Source: Akanthomyces muscarius (lineage: Eukaryota > Ascomycota > Sordariomycetes > Hypocreales > Cordycipitaceae). Taken from it: 64,000 bases of DNA. The notes beneath the pieces were generated by a model. The model was not told the DNA's origin. It was given only the letters and a program-made list of their open reading frames with translations, and ran no database searches. Below are positions 1 through 11,770 of the stretch, in pieces. Each line of letters begins with the position of its first letter. Within the stretch, counting starts at the first letter, position 1. The DNA is taken from assembly GCF_028009165.1 (NCBI RefSeq), contig NW_026611618.1, positions 2,108,001-2,172,000 of the forward strand. The letters are read 5' to 3'. Made by a program: the position numbers and the translations under genes.

Positions 1-651
1 AATGTCAAACGACTTTGCCAGTGTTGCACTAGAGACCCAGTGCTTCTCGATGCGAGATATAAATCCGTCAATACGCTCGTCGACCGCTTCCTCGAGACCC
101 TGAATGTCTTTTCCCGCGTAACCAGGCGCCATTCTACGCCGCATGGCATTGTGCACTCGGGGGTCTCGCTCAGAGACAATGTTTGTCACGCGCGGGTCGA
201 TGCGGATTGAGTCGAACCATGGGCCGCGTCGCCACTTGGACCCAACAGCCAGAATCTGCCGCGTCAAGTCGGGATCGCTGGTCACAAGATGATTCGGTCC
301 CACGCGGGCAACAGCACCGTACTTCTGGTTCACGTCGACAAATATTTGAGCCGAGTTTCCGGACGCAATTGTCTTGCAGAGCCACAATCGAGTGTAGGCG
401 GCCCAAGAAGGGCCGGGGAAGTCTTGCAGGTGACACCGCGCAGTAACAAGTTTACGGGCGGCAAGGATCAGGGGCAGGGCCAGCAAAATGGTGAGAGCGA
501 GTGCTAATTTGACGTCTGAGGTGTTTTTCACGAGACCGAGGGACATTCTGGGCACTTTCTCTAGCCTCCAGAATGCCTGGCGCTCATTTGAGTCCCAGTC
601 GGGAGTGATGAAAGAGAGATTGTACATGTTGAGATGCCTACCTCGGGCCAT
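1..651 (-). CDS. Cytochrome P450, N-terminal part (gene continues beyond the left edge)
   Basis: The reverse strand is open without a stop from an ATG at 651 to the window edge (217 codons). A second ATG at 546 starts directly before the hydrophobic anchor (LALALTILLALPLILAA) and is the more typical P450 start; I cannot decide between them. The anchor is followed by the P450 hinge (DFPGPSW), a VARVGPNHLV strand and a C-helix region (HNAMRRRMAPGYAGKDI). These resemble the fungal pisatin-demethylase/benzoate-hydroxylase type of microsomal P450. The I-helix, ExxR and heme-cysteine loop must lie outside the window, so integrity cannot be judged. It would be an ER-bound monooxygenase. Its neighbour is a flavin monooxygenase gene on the opposite strand, which suggests secondary or xenobiotic metabolism; the substrate is unknown. 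Confidence 0.85.
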   Translation of the reverse strand, partial: MARGRHLNMYNLSFITPDWDSNERQAFWRLEKVPRMSLGLVKNTSDVKLALALTILLALPLILAARKLVTARCHLQDFPGPSWAAYTRLWLCKTIASGNSAQIFVDVNQKYGAVARVGPNHLVTSDPDLTRQILAVGSKWRRGPWFDSIRIDPRVTNIVSERDPRVHNAMRRRMAPGYAGKDIQGLEEAVDERIDGFISRIEKHWVSSATLAKSFDI

Positions 652-2322
652 CGAAGCAACGAATGCGTCCTATGTGCAAGTATCTATATACTAATATAGA
701 TACTTGAGTCAATCTACTTTCTGTCAATTCACAGTATCATTTGATGGGCTGAGTGCCTAAAAGGCGCAATGTAGTCCGAGCAAGGACTTACACGCCGCCA
801 GGGACGGCTGCAAGCCCTCCAGTATGCGACTCGACGTGTCCATGCATGCATGCACCCGCTGCATCATTCAATGAAAGGTTTGCCACAATGATTCCCATAG
901 ACGTCCTTCGAGCCTCGTTGAGCGGGCAGGTATGCATTTCGGTGTGTGCAAGGCTCCGTACACGTACATACACATTGCTGTCGGCGGCCAATCATGATAA
1001 ATGACGAAGAACACGTTTCGTCACCTGTTCAAACCAATGGTATGAGTTATAGAAAACTACTAACACGGATCAAGCCTCACGCTCACGGTTTGAGTGTTTT
1101 ACTTGCGCCCTCTATAAGTCACTCCTTGTGTCGAGGCCAAGAACTGTGTTAGTGGGCCGGCCACATTCTCGTGTTGGTAGTGCAAACAAGGCTTCCGATG
1201 CCACCTACCGTATTAACAGCGCCTAGTTTGAATGCAGGCATTTCTGATCCTTCTATAAGATTCGATTCTTGACGAAAAAATTAGGTCTCAGCCTTGTGCT
1301 TATCACCGGGCGTCGCCAAGGGACGTCAGCAAAACCAAAGACTCGAACTGATCCTGCAGCCGGATGAGGCGGATGATAGCTTAGTGCGTTAAGGCACCAA
1401 GGACTTACCCAAATCTGTAGGCGTCGAACGGCTGTCGAAAGAGACCGGACGAATGTGGGTAGAAATCAGCCTTGTCTTGCCTTGGAGGAGGTCCATGTTG
1501 TGAACCATGGTCAGATATCACAATGCGGGCGCTTTGGCATACGCATGCATGTAGGCCCACAAGGTGTCCGCCCCGAATCTGCAACGACCCAAAGAGGTTC
1601 CGAGTATTTTGCAGGAAATTTCGAGAGGGGGTTGACTCGGAGCATCTAAGAACGACCTGTCGCTTCCTACCGCTGTTGCTTATCTACAATGGTCGCCTCT
1701 TCGAGTCTCCGTGCCACGCTGGATGAGACATGCATTGAACAAGAGCACTCCGAAGTATATCAATGAAGGAGCGGGAGTCACCAAATCATCTGCGGAGATG
1801 GTACTTGCAACTGTGCATGCGCCACTTTCGATGCCCAACAACAGCTTTGATATTGGTTCTATTAAAACACGAGCCTCAGTTATAGTCCGGCAACCCAAAC
1901 GTTGCGTACGCGCACTGTGTACAAAGCTGGACGTACAAGGCTGCGAGCTCTTGCATACAAGTGGCTGCATTTTGGCGCGGCCTCCTGAAGACCGCAAGAG
2001 GGGCCCAGAAAAGGATGAAAGAGCAATATCTTCCAGTCACATCCAATGCAAGTATAAACAACTTTATTGAATGACACGTCATGATAGAGGGGGCTTTTAC
2101 AGCAGAGGATTGCCGTCTTTTGCCGGGGTCTTCTTGGCCAATCGCAATGAGAACGCCAAGGGTCAGCCAGCGACACTATAGTCGGCCTGGCCAGATGCAA
2201 TTAGAAAATTTGATAGGAATTTTATCTCGGATTTCCGAGGAATAAAAGTCTTATCCTACGGAGTTCTCCCCTAGTTTACCTAACCCTTGTTGGGTTCGAA
2301 GAGTTGACACAATTGTTGAGCC
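652..2322. other. Intergenic region between the P450 and the flavin monooxygenase gene
   Basis: This is a divergent upstream region of about 1.7 kb. The open frames in it are short, overlap on both strands and show no family resemblance. It contains a perfect palindrome close to the P450 start (listed separately) and a run of ATGCATGC near 842-853. I see no other gene. Confidence 0.6.
677..706. promoter_or_regulatory. Perfect 13-bp inverted repeat upstream of the P450 gene
   Basis: The arm CAAGTATCTATAT (677-689) is followed by the four-base spacer ACTA and its exact reverse complement (694-706). It lies 26 bp upstream of the first P450 ATG. Its position suggests a binding site for a dimeric regulator or a hairpin in the 5' leader. 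It could also be a small mobile-element scar. Function is inferred from position only. Confidence 0.45.
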
Positions 2323-4306
2323 ATGGCCACCAACATTCCGTCCGTGCATGAGACATATGCATACGAAGCGCAAAAGCGCCTTCGAACTGATGGGCTGCTC
2401 CAGTTTCAGGACGTTCAGCAAAGCGCTTCAGCGCGCATCCGCCACCTCGCGCATGATGCTTGGGCCGATGAGGAATGTCTTTCCGCGACGGAGCCAGCTT
2501 CTACTTTGTGAGAAACGGACCAAATTTCTGATTGTGGGCGCTCGAATCGGTGGCATTGTCAGTGCCGTGCGTCTTATTCTGGCTAGATTTTCCACAGACC
2601 AAATCCGCCTTGTCGAAGCAGCAGGGGCCGTGGGAGGATGGAATAGATTCCCGGGACTGCACTGCGATGTCGAAAGCTACGTCTACATGCCCCTGCTGGA
2701 AGAGATGGACTACATGCCTTCACAGAAATATGCCTCTGGAGTTGAAATCCGTCAATACTTGCAAAAAGTTGTGGAAAAGTATCAGCTCCATCATAGGATA
2801 ATACTTGGGACAAAAGTGGACAGTCTGCGATGGGAGGAGCAAGACTGCGTCTGGAAGGCAGAACTATCCTCTTCCCATGATCCGGTTCTGACACGATATG
2901 AGCCACCAGTCAATGCTTGGGCCGCAGAGGCCGAATTTGTCATTTTGGCTGCAGGCTACTTGGCCAGGCCACAGGTGCCGACTCTGGACGGAGCCGGCGT
3001 CGACAGCTTCCAAGGCGACATGTTTCATACAGCAAGATGGGATTATGGCGTCACCGGCGGCTCGTCTGAGGATGTCTTTCCACAGCTGGAGAAGTTGCGA
3101 GACAAGAAAGTTGTCATCATCGGCACCGGCGCGACAGCGATCCAAGTGATACGGTGCCTGGTGAAGCACGCAAAGGAGGTATTTGTCTTCCAACGCACCC
3201 CGAGCGCCGTATACAGCCGCGGCCAGCAAGGCACAGATACGAAGGAGTGGAGAGACAAAATTGCCAGCGCTGAGGGCTGGCATCGCGATCGCATGGAGAA
3301 TATGACGGCGAGAATGTCTAGGAGTGCATCGTCGGGATTGGCGGACCTGGTAAATGACGAATGGACCAAACTGGAAGCCTACGCTGCCATGCTAGGTGAC
3401 CCTGAATGGGCAACGATAACACCGGACCAGACGCCAGACCTCGTGGGCCATTATCTGGAGTTGGATGCCAAGCACAGTGCGCGGCTGCGCACGCGTGTCG
3501 CTGAGGTAGTCAAGGATGAAGCGACATCTCAAGCTCTCACGCCTTGGTATCCCGTCTGGTGCAAGAGACCGACATTTAGTGACACGTACCTCCAGGCATT
3601 TAATGAAGCCCACGTCCATCCTATCGATACAGCGGGCCAGGGAGTCGACAAGATCACTGCCGGCAGCGTCGTGGTACAAGACACCGAATACCGTGTTGAT
3701 GTCCTCATCTTGGCTACCGGATATGTATCGCCGACAGCAAGCCGCGGAGACCCCGGAGTCCGCACCGGGGTTCAGGTCGTCGGACGTCAGGGACAGACCA
3801 TAGGAGAGAAATGGGAAACTGGTCATGGAATGGCGACGCTGCACGGCATTGCCACAAGCGGCTTCCCAAACCTCTTCAGGCTCGGCGCCTCGCAGGGGCC
3901 GACATCGGTCAACTTGACGCATGTGCTCGATACGCAGAGCCAAAATATTGCGTACATCCTCGCGAGGGCCCACGAGCGAGCCCGGCTACCGACAAAGCAG
4001 CGCATCGGGATCGTGGTTGAAGTCGAGCCCGAGGCGGAAGAGGCCTGGAGTCTACGCATTCTGGATGGTGCAGCGCGTTGGGCGATCTTGTCCACATGCA
4101 CGCCGAGCTACTTGAATAATGAAGGCTTGGGGCTGCTCATGGCGCACGGGCTCGCTGAATCCCCTAGTCAGGAAGATATGGTGAGGACGGCGAGAACGGC
4201 ACCGTGGAGCGCTGGTATGCCGGCCTTTTTGCAAGAGTTGGCGCACTGGCGCAGGGAGGATTCTCTTTGTGGATATCGTGTAGATGTAGTCTCATGCGAA
4301 CAATGA
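2323..4306 (+). pseudogene. Baeyer-Villiger-type flavin monooxygenase, probably inactivated
   Basis: The product resembles fungal FAD/NADPH Baeyer-Villiger monooxygenases, which insert oxygen next to a ketone. The frame from 2323 gives the usual N-terminus (YEAQKRLRTDG... then ISLS-like QFQDVQQSASAR) but stops at 2511. The rest, from the FAD strand onward, is in the next frame, so there is a frame break near 2500-2520. No splice pair removes it without deleting the FAD motif. The NADPH motif (VVIIGTGATAIQ) and the family fingerprint (FQGDMFHTARWDY) are present. The first dinucleotide motif reads GARIGG rather than GxGxxG, and the expected GGTWYWNRYPG reads GGWNRFPG, three residues short. The intact-looking frame from 2348 would give 652 residues with an unrelated N-terminus. 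I judge it a decaying gene; a translated but inactive protein is the alternative. Confidence 0.75.
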
Positions 4307-4633
4307 AGTGGTGAGGTACTCTGTGAGAATGTGAAGTAGTGGTCGATGCGGGACGGAGAGACGAACGAGCGCGATGCAGACAGCCACCCATTGGGAGAAG
4401 ATGTCGAAGTCGCCCGAAGATGGACATTGAAAGGTTAATCTGCTATGAATCATAAATACACATGATGAAATGCTGCCGTCTCGACATTGCTTTTTCCCCT
4501 AAGCATTGTCACTTATTTTCAGCCTCGATCGCTCTGTTCTTGGCTCAAAGGCCTTGACTAGATCGTCATCGTCTTTGCTAGAGCTGCGATATCTCGGATG
4601 GTTGACCCGTTTGCCTTCTTTCAAGAATATCCA
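4307..4633. other. Convergent 3' intergenic region
   Basis: About 330 bp separate the stop codons of the flavin monooxygenase and the methyltransferase. It is AT-rich in the middle and probably carries both 3' UTRs. No gene is seen. Confidence 0.6.
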
Positions 4634-5979
4634 TTACTCAGGTTTACGACCAACCATGAGGTACATGGGCGTGAAGAGGTTCTCTCGCGCACCGGCGACA
4701 AGACAATCCGCAGCATGCGCCAAGCTATCGGCCGTCTTCTTGGTGCCTGCCGGGGCGACCCGGAGGGTTTCTAAGACCCCGGCTAAGTTGTGAGCGATGG
4801 CGCGGCCCCAGCTGGTCATGCGCACAATCGTAAATATGTCTCCTGCGGACTGGATGTACTTCATCTCTCCAGATAGCGGCCAGTACCAGGGAGAGTGGTC
4901 CGGGTAAGCCGCCATGTCCTCGTGTCGCAGGATCTCAAAGCCAGCCGTCTTCATGGCGTCTAATGCTTCAGAAACCTTGCACATGTTCGAAATGCCGTCG
5001 CCTTGTTCAATGCCGAGCCGAATCTCACGATGTCTGAGGTTGTTGTTGTCATATTCGTCCGTCATTAACCATTCGTATACCCCGAAAGTGCCACCAGGCT
5101 TCAGCACGCGGAAGATCTCGCTGTAGATGCCCTCGAGACTAGGCGCATGTACAGTTGCTTCGATCGCGTAGACGGCGTCAAAGGCGTTGTCGGGGAATGA
5201 CATTTGCTGTCGGAAGTTTGTTAGCATCAAATACAGCGGGCGTAAATTGAGGCTTTGTATCTACCATGAAGTCGCCCTTGACAAAGTCGACCTGATTGGC
5301 AAGGCCTTGCTTGGCCGCATAGCGGGTGCCGCGCGCAATCTGGTAGTCATTATTGTTCAGGCCGGTGATATTTGCGCCTGTAAACTTGGCAATCTCGAGA
5401 GCAGGTCCACCAACACCACAGCCGACATCAAGAACTCTCATGCCCTTTTGAATGTTGATGCTGTGAGCCAGATAATGCTCGTGGCGGGCAATGGCTTGGC
5501 GGAATGTCTCGCCGTAGGCAAACCGACAGAAGTGGAAGGATTGACCCCACGCATACTCGTAAATGTCGGTAACAAGATTGTAGTAACTGGACGGTTAGAT
5601 GTGATTTTTACCGTTCGAAAAGCTAAAACTTTACTGTTTCGTCAGGGTTGCGTACTCAGCGGTTCGCTCCTGTGCTGTGGTCAACATACTTGTTCACTTG
5701 TCAAGTGACAGCGTGACAAGTTGCACGTCACCACCTGCTGCCATACAGCGCGGTTTGTTTCAAACATACTGCTCGCTGCTCGTCGGTCTCGTTGGCGGCT
5801 GCCTTGTTGTCCCAGTGCTTGAAGTACTCGTCCACGGCGAGCTGCTTCGCTTGCCCGCCCTTGGAGAACATGGCCGCAAGTCCGCCATTGGCCTCGACTG
5901 AGCTGCCGTGCATGGCCTTGCTGAAGGCAGCATCACGACTGTGGTCTTCGCGCTCGAGGTTGTTAATAGTGGACGACAT
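4634..5979 (-). CDS. Sterol 24-C-methyltransferase (ERG6-type)
   Basis: Exons 5979-5770, 5669-5635, 5586-5265 and 5206-4634 join in frame to 379 residues, the usual ERG6 length. All introns have good donors (GTATGT, GTAAAG, GTAGAT), and the last has a GCTAAC branch site. The protein would transfer methyl from S-adenosylmethionine to C24 of a sterol side chain, normally zymosterol or lanosterol, at the ER or lipid droplets. The SAM motif I (DVGCGVGGP), [19 protein letters not shown] and the ERG6 C-terminal region ([13 protein letters not shown]) are present. The sterol-binding Region I reads [11 protein letters not shown]: alanine replaces the glycine that I expect in YEYGWG. It lies beside a P450 and a flavin monooxygenase, so it may be a pathway-specific paralog rather than the housekeeping ERG6. 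The sequence alone does not settle this. Confidence 0.9.
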
Positions 5980-7582
5980 GTTTGAAGGTTTGTGTGGGAT
6001 TGGGTACTGATGAGAGTAGAAACAAGTGAGTGCGAGCCGAGCTGTATTTTATTCTCAACTCAAAGAGAATATGCGCACCCCTTTCCGCGGTGACGGTCGG
6101 GCTGTGTAACTTTGCCAGTCAATGGATCCTTTGCGCGCCCGTTCACAGGGCACTGCATTGAAGCACAGATGCATTCCAAGCACCTGCATCGGGCTACCAA
6201 CAGCCAGCCAGTAATCTGGCTTTTGGCACGTCTCGGCCGGCCTACCCGCATTAGCTCAGACAGTATCGGTGTAAAACGGGCGAATAAGCACTTGGCAAAT
6301 CAGCCACATCAGTTTGTGATCAAGGACAGCGGGTTGATGCTCTTTGCCTCAGCCTGTTTATCGCTCCACTTCAGTTCAGATCTCACGAATACGACTACGA
6401 ATACTCTCAGAGGATGTGTAACACAGCCAAGTTTTACCAGTCATTTTTTTGCGACTCGATTAGCTTGCATGTTTCAAATCCATTCCAGTGTCGCTTGGGA
6501 CCCTCCGATCGGTATCTGAAGTCGGACTGTGGACAGCCGCAGGAGGCACTGCCCAAGAATTATTGGCGTGCGACCGACCGCTGCCTGATGCCGTCGGACC
6601 ATCCTTCTACTTCTATCAAAATAAAGACTGTTGGGGTATGCATAAATTAGAACTCCTTGATAATTGCTGTACTGAGCGTGCTGATTAGCTTGCTATACCT
6701 TTTTGAGGTGACTTGCGATGTGATGATCATCATCTATATGTGTCACTGGTTTTTGTCAATCGTCATATGTGCTTTATTTACCTAACTTGAATACATATAC
6801 TATACTAAATGTGTGAGAGTCTTATGTGAGAGTCGTGAAGTCATGCAATAAGCAATGCTTCTTCACACGCTCGTTCGCGCCCAGAATCGATGCGTTGTAC
6901 AACCGAGACGACAAATGGGACGACTTTTATGACGAGCCCACTGAGCGCACATGACAAGTTTCTCCTAAATATCAACTTAAATATAAAAACTACTGGGAGC
7001 GCTATTTCTGAGACAAATTTCCTGAAAAGATAAAGTATCAAGTCGCTACTTAGTGTAGGATAGCCGAGACCAGTGTATTATAAAGCATGACAAGTGTAGA
7101 CAGCTGTTCTGGTTATGATTATTACGAAAAAAGTTTCAATTCAACCTATCACTCACTACTCTTAATATTACCCTATCCTATCCATTACTGGCTCTGTACA
7201 CTATCAACATCCAGGGTTATGGGTCATGCTCATGATGCCGACGGGGTCTCCATACGAGCAGGAGATGGCACTCCACAGCCACCAGTATCTAGTCGAATCG
7301 GTGTCGATGGAGAGGGTAGACAGGGGATTGTTGGAATGTCCGAGCATGATTGACAACAATATGTTTCCCAAGGGAGGGGCTCAAAGCTATCTATATACCG
7401 TGGAAAGTCAAGGCTCAAACAGTCCCGCGACCGATTCACTTTCACACGGAGTGGCCGGCTAGAGAATATATAGCTTCATTGTAGCAAGTCATTAAAAAAC
7501 AGCAAGTTAAAACGCCATTGTATGCCAGTTCTCGTCCCCTATAAACGGAAGCTCCTTGTCCATAAAACCCAATTTAACTTGG
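5980..7582. other. Intergenic region between the accessory cluster and the core block
   Basis: About 1.6 kb, AT-rich between roughly 6600 and 7100, with short overlapping open frames only. It must contain the promoter of the methyltransferase gene (adjacent to 5979) and the 3' end of rap1. No gene or clear repeat family is seen. Confidence 0.6.
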
Positions 7583-9788
7583 CTACTCGTTCGCGGCAGC
7601 AGCCAAGCTGTCATTCGCTCGCAGATACTTGAGCCGTAGTGCCATGCGCTCCTCGCCATGTTTATTTCGCAGCCGATCTCTAGCGCGATGCGCCTTGCGT
7701 ATCTTCTTCGTCTTCTCCTTATCCAACCCATCCGTAGTCTCCCAATCCTCGACGTCCGCCACCAGCCGCAGACCGGTGTCGTCGCGGGCCGTCCAGATAC
7801 CCTCGTGATGCGCCGGCACGCCTTTCCCTTCCTGCAGGCTCTGCATCACGACGGTGGCGAGCCCCGGCGCCATGGTCGTGCGCTGCAAGCCTTCAATGAC
7901 CGTCTTGTGCGCGTACCCCAGCGACTCGTAGTGCTGGATGAGATCGCTGAGCTCTTGCTTCTTGCTCAGACGGCGCGGGGCGGCTTGCGCGGGAGGACCG
8001 ATGGGTGGCGGCGGACGCCGCGCGCTGGGTAAGGCCCCGGGGAACGACGCGTTGGACTTGTCGTCTAAGACACGGACCGACCCCCGGCCGCCTTCTCTTT
8101 CCTCGGCGGGCGGCGCGCGAGGCTTGAAGTCTTTGGGGAGGACACGCCGCTTGGCGCTGGTGCTGTTGTGCTTTGGGGCAGCGCCGATGTGGCGGTTCTG
8201 CACCGCACTGTTTAGGCGTAGCGGGATGGGGCTGCTGTTGATGTACTCGGATTGTAGCTGCTGGGACGGCGTCATGTCAAAGGATGATTCGTGTGTGTGT
8301 AGATTGGGAATCTGCGTCTCGAATTGGACAGGAGTCGTGGTCTCTGCGTGTCGCTTGCTAGTGTTGGGCGTGGACCGGCGACGGCCTGCTTCGGGTGTCG
8401 AGGGGATCTCGGGGGGTATATAAAGACGGCGTCGCTTGACTGGGGTAGGAATCTCGAGTTCGCCGTCGGCGTCGATGGGCCGTTTCGCCGGCAAGAAGCG
8501 AGCAGGCGGTGACGAAGGTAGCTGTTCTCTTGGCGAAGCTGGCATGTTGTGCGCTGATACTTCTTGGGAGGCAACTGCTGCCGACTCCGGGTCTTCTGCG
8601 TTGTCGCCACCCCCGAAAGCGTCTTCCATGAGGTCGAGGAACTCGGCGAGGTTCTTTTCGTAGCACCGCTGGAGGGCCCGAACCGCAGCCTCCATGCCGG
8701 TCCACTCATATCCAAGCTCCTCGGCGACGCGAGGCCAGTCGATTTCCTCGGCAGGTAGCCGTTGATCGCTGACAGCTTTGGAAAGCTCCCAGAGGTCCAC
8801 AGGCAGCCCGGCAACTTGTTGCGTAGGAGCAAACTCGATGTCGCAATCCTCGCAGAACATTTGCAAATCTTCGTAGAATTGCTTCTTGGCTTCTGACATG
8901 CTTGCATCATCTTCTTCAGCAGCTCGAGGTTGCTGTAGTGTCGGCGGTGGCGGTGGCGCTGAAGCTTGAGCCGTGGTGGCTGATGGTTGTATGGCTCGAC
9001 TTTTTGTCCTTTGTAGAGCTGTTTCCTGCTGGACTCTTTGCCCCTTGCGCTGAAGCATGAGCTCTGTTGGATCCGGAAGCTCTTGGTCTGGGAGCCCTCC
9101 GTCGACAGCCGTGGACGACGGCCCGTCCGCTGCTTTGGAAGCCAGTTTCAGGAGAGACGCATGAGGTAACTGTATGAGCTTCTTGACGTATCTATTTCTC
9201 CACGACTGCCAAGTATGTCTAGGGTGCTATTACAAGTCAGTATTTGCTTTATGTTCACGGGGCGCACCAGCAGAGCCTAGCATACCATGGTTTCAAGCTG
9301 CTTGTATATCTCATTACCTGTCTGATTAGAGTCGTGGGCCAGGACCCAGCTCGCAAGCACGGCATCCTCCTCTTCCGTGAAGGTGGCCCTTGAATGTTTG
9401 ACTGGTCTCCCTGAGGCAACATGCCGTGGCGTAGCTGGCGCATGTGCAATTTTGTAGCGATCAGGGAGCTGTACAACCCCATTTTCGACAGACTCGGTGA
9501 TGAACTTCCAGGATATGGAGCCGCTGGGTGCGTCCTTGCGAGCATGGTCTGCCACGAGATAATCGGCATCCTTTTCCAGCGGTACAACAGAGCCGCTATT
9601 GTTCTATACACGTACGTATTTAGCCTCTGCGCTGAATAATACTCAAGTTGTTGGGCGTCGCTCACCTTTATGTGATCCTGGATGGTACTGCGCATGGGCA
9701 CTCGTTGCGCTACCCAAAATTTTAGACCGTCAAAGATGCGTCCTCCATTTGCCACCGGTATTCCATTATATGTTATCCCGCCGGACAT
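7583..9788 (-). CDS. rap1: Telomere-associated protein Rap1 (BRCT-Myb-RCT)
   Basis: Exons 9788-9666, 9603-9286 and 9226-7583 join in phase 0 to 694 residues. Residues about 1-95 form a BRCT domain (GITYNGIPVANGG, DADYLVADHARKD, SWKFITESVENG). A Myb/homeodomain-like helix set follows at about 112-180 (FTEEEDAVLASWVLAHD, HPRHTWQSWRNRYVKKL). A second conserved block lies near 255-350 (FYEDLQMFCEDCDIEF, DWPRVAEELGYEW). A long disordered basic stretch leads to a Rap1 C-terminal (RCT) domain at about 575-650 (ELSDLIQHYESLGYAH, GLATVVMQSLQEGKG). Rap1 sits at telomeres within the shelterin-like complex, in filamentous fungi and fission yeast through a Taz1/TRF-type partner. It controls telomere length and end protection. 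The gene shares a divergent promoter with swf1. Confidence 0.88.
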
Positions 9789-10406
9789 TTCTTCCTCGTA
9801 CTGTCTGTCGTTTTATAATTTGTGCTGCACCCGCCACTGGGCGGTAGACGCGTAAAGAAGGCTAAGCCGGCGCGTTATTTGCGAAGGCGTGGTTGTCCAA
9901 TTTTGTGTTGCGCTGTGGTCAAAAAAACGTACAACATTGTCCAAAAGGGTGTCTTAGCAGGTTTTGAAATAAAAACTCCCAACGAGCTTTATTTATTCGG
10001 CCGCCTGACGTCAGTAGAAGTGTTCTTGGGATGCGTTTTTTGGCTTCTGGCGCACTGCCGCGTGATTGCTGCGCATCGCGTGATCACGTGGCGGTACCGT
10101 CCTGACAGTGAAGTGACACTGTCTCGGGGCGTACAAAGACGCAGGCAGACGCCAAAGTGAGAGCTGGCTCGAAAGGCACAGCCTACCACCAGCAGAAACG
10201 GCTATCGTTCTTCCGCGTGCGATTTTTTTTTTCTGGGCCAGCACCATCACTTGCTTTCATCATGAATGAAGTGAGAGGATTCTGATGCCCTTTAGAACTC
10301 AACGCCTGACAAGCCACGTTTCCGTCTTCAATTACGGCTGCGCCGGGTCGAGGTAGCAAACGGGCTGCCCGCTCTCAGACAGCGACACCTGGAGAAGAGC
10401 GCAGTC
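9789..10406. promoter_or_regulatory. Divergent promoter of rap1 and swf1 with CRE and E-box motifs
   Basis: This 618-bp region separates two divergent start codons. It holds a palindromic TGACGTCA (10006-10013), the consensus for ATF/CREB bZIP factors, and a CACGTG E-box (10085-10090). Both lie near the middle, so either gene could use them. Motif presence is seen; use by a factor is inferred. Confidence 0.45.
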
Positions 10407-11770
10407 ATGGGTCCCCTGGCCAGAGTCGCCATTTTTATTCTCGTCATTTCTTTTGGTGTTTTTGTGACATTCTTTGGCCGAATCCCAGCTCTCCGGTAAG
10501 ACGCACATTTTTCGGGCCGTCTTTGCATTCAGGGTCATTTTCTCGCTGACGTACTCGTTTGTTGACTCCCTGCAGGCATACGCCGATAGGCGCATTGCAC
10601 CGGACAATATGGATTCACATCCCAAAACTCTTCACAGCCGTAGACCAGCGTCTCACAGGTGGTAGAATCTCTGGTGGTCTGACGCGCGCCGTGAACCGCG
10701 TACTATATGACAGGCATCCCAGCGTAGTTGTATGCTCGCCCGCCGGCTCGCTCAAAACTTAGCTAACATGATGACCAAAGATATTCTTCCTTGCCATGCT
10801 CGTCGGCGGCGAGTACATGTTCCTTCCTGCGGCCTGGTCATACATGGGCTGGTTCACCAAGCTAACGGCCCTCGTTGCGGTGGCTCTTCCGTACACGTTC
10901 CTGTACCTGTCCTGCTACAGCGACCCTGGCTTTATCACGCCTGAAACGCACGCCTACTACATGTCGTTATACCCCTACGATCACGCGCTCTTCCACCCGG
11001 GCCGCTACTGCGAGACGTGCAAGCTCCTCAAGCCGGCGCGTTCCAAGCACTGCAGCATCTGCAAGCGCTGCATCGCCAAAGCAGACCACCACTGTGTCTT
11101 TATAAACCTCTGCGTTGGCTACGGCAACCATCACTGGTTCCTTTCGCTCCTCTTCTCCACCGCCGCTCTGACCTCATACGGTGGTATCCTTGGCCTCTCA
11201 ATCCTCTCAGGCGTCGTCAAGGGTCGTTATCCGGGTTGGTCCGTGTGGCCGCCGGCAGGCTATGGCCTCAACAACTATCTCGTTGCCTGGAGCTGGGCCA
11301 TGCAGCGCGACATTAGCCTCGGTGCCACGACGCTCCTCGCAGCTCTCACCTCGCCGCTGGTCTGGGCCTTGCTCTTCTACACGCTCTACCACGTCTACTG
11401 CGGCACCACCACGAACGAGTCGCTCAAGTGGTCTGAGATGGGCGAAGACATGGCCGACGGATATGCTTTTACTCGCCCAATAAAGCGTGACCGTGAAAGA
11501 GACTTCGGAATTGAGCCCTCGTGTCCCCGCTGGCCCGTCGAGCCCGAGATGGCGGTCATTGCCACGGCTGACGGCCAACCTCCCATTGTTCGTCAAGGGA
11601 TGCCGCCTCTTGCTGGAGAGGGGGACTGGGAAAGGGTATGGAAGCTGAGAAATGTAGAAAACCTGTACGACTTGGGGTTCAGGGATAATTTGGCGGACAT
11701 ATTTGTTCGAGAATATGCATTTGGCAAACTTCGCGAAGAGCTACCGTTCAAGAGCCATCGGCGAAACTAG
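10407..11770 (+). CDS. swf1: Palmitoyltransferase Swf1 (DHHC family)
   Basis: Exons 10407-10495, 10576-10729 and 10781-11770 give 410 residues. The first codons encode a membrane helix (VAIFILVISFGVFVTFF). Two more helices precede the cysteine-rich domain (about residues 155-205: CETCKLLKPARSKHCSICKRC), which contains the catalytic DHHC motif. Two hydrophobic segments follow, giving the usual four-helix topology. DHHC enzymes form an acyl-cysteine intermediate and palmitoylate cytosolic cysteines. Swf1 acts at the ER on cysteines next to transmembrane segments, for example in SNAREs. The second intron has a GCTAAC branch site shortly before its AG. All motifs are intact. Confidence 0.9.

Noticed and set aside
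2508..2561. An intron in the flavin monooxygenase explaining the frame change
   Set aside because: GT at 2,508 and AG at 2,561 would fit by sequence but would remove the FAD-binding strand that the family needs.
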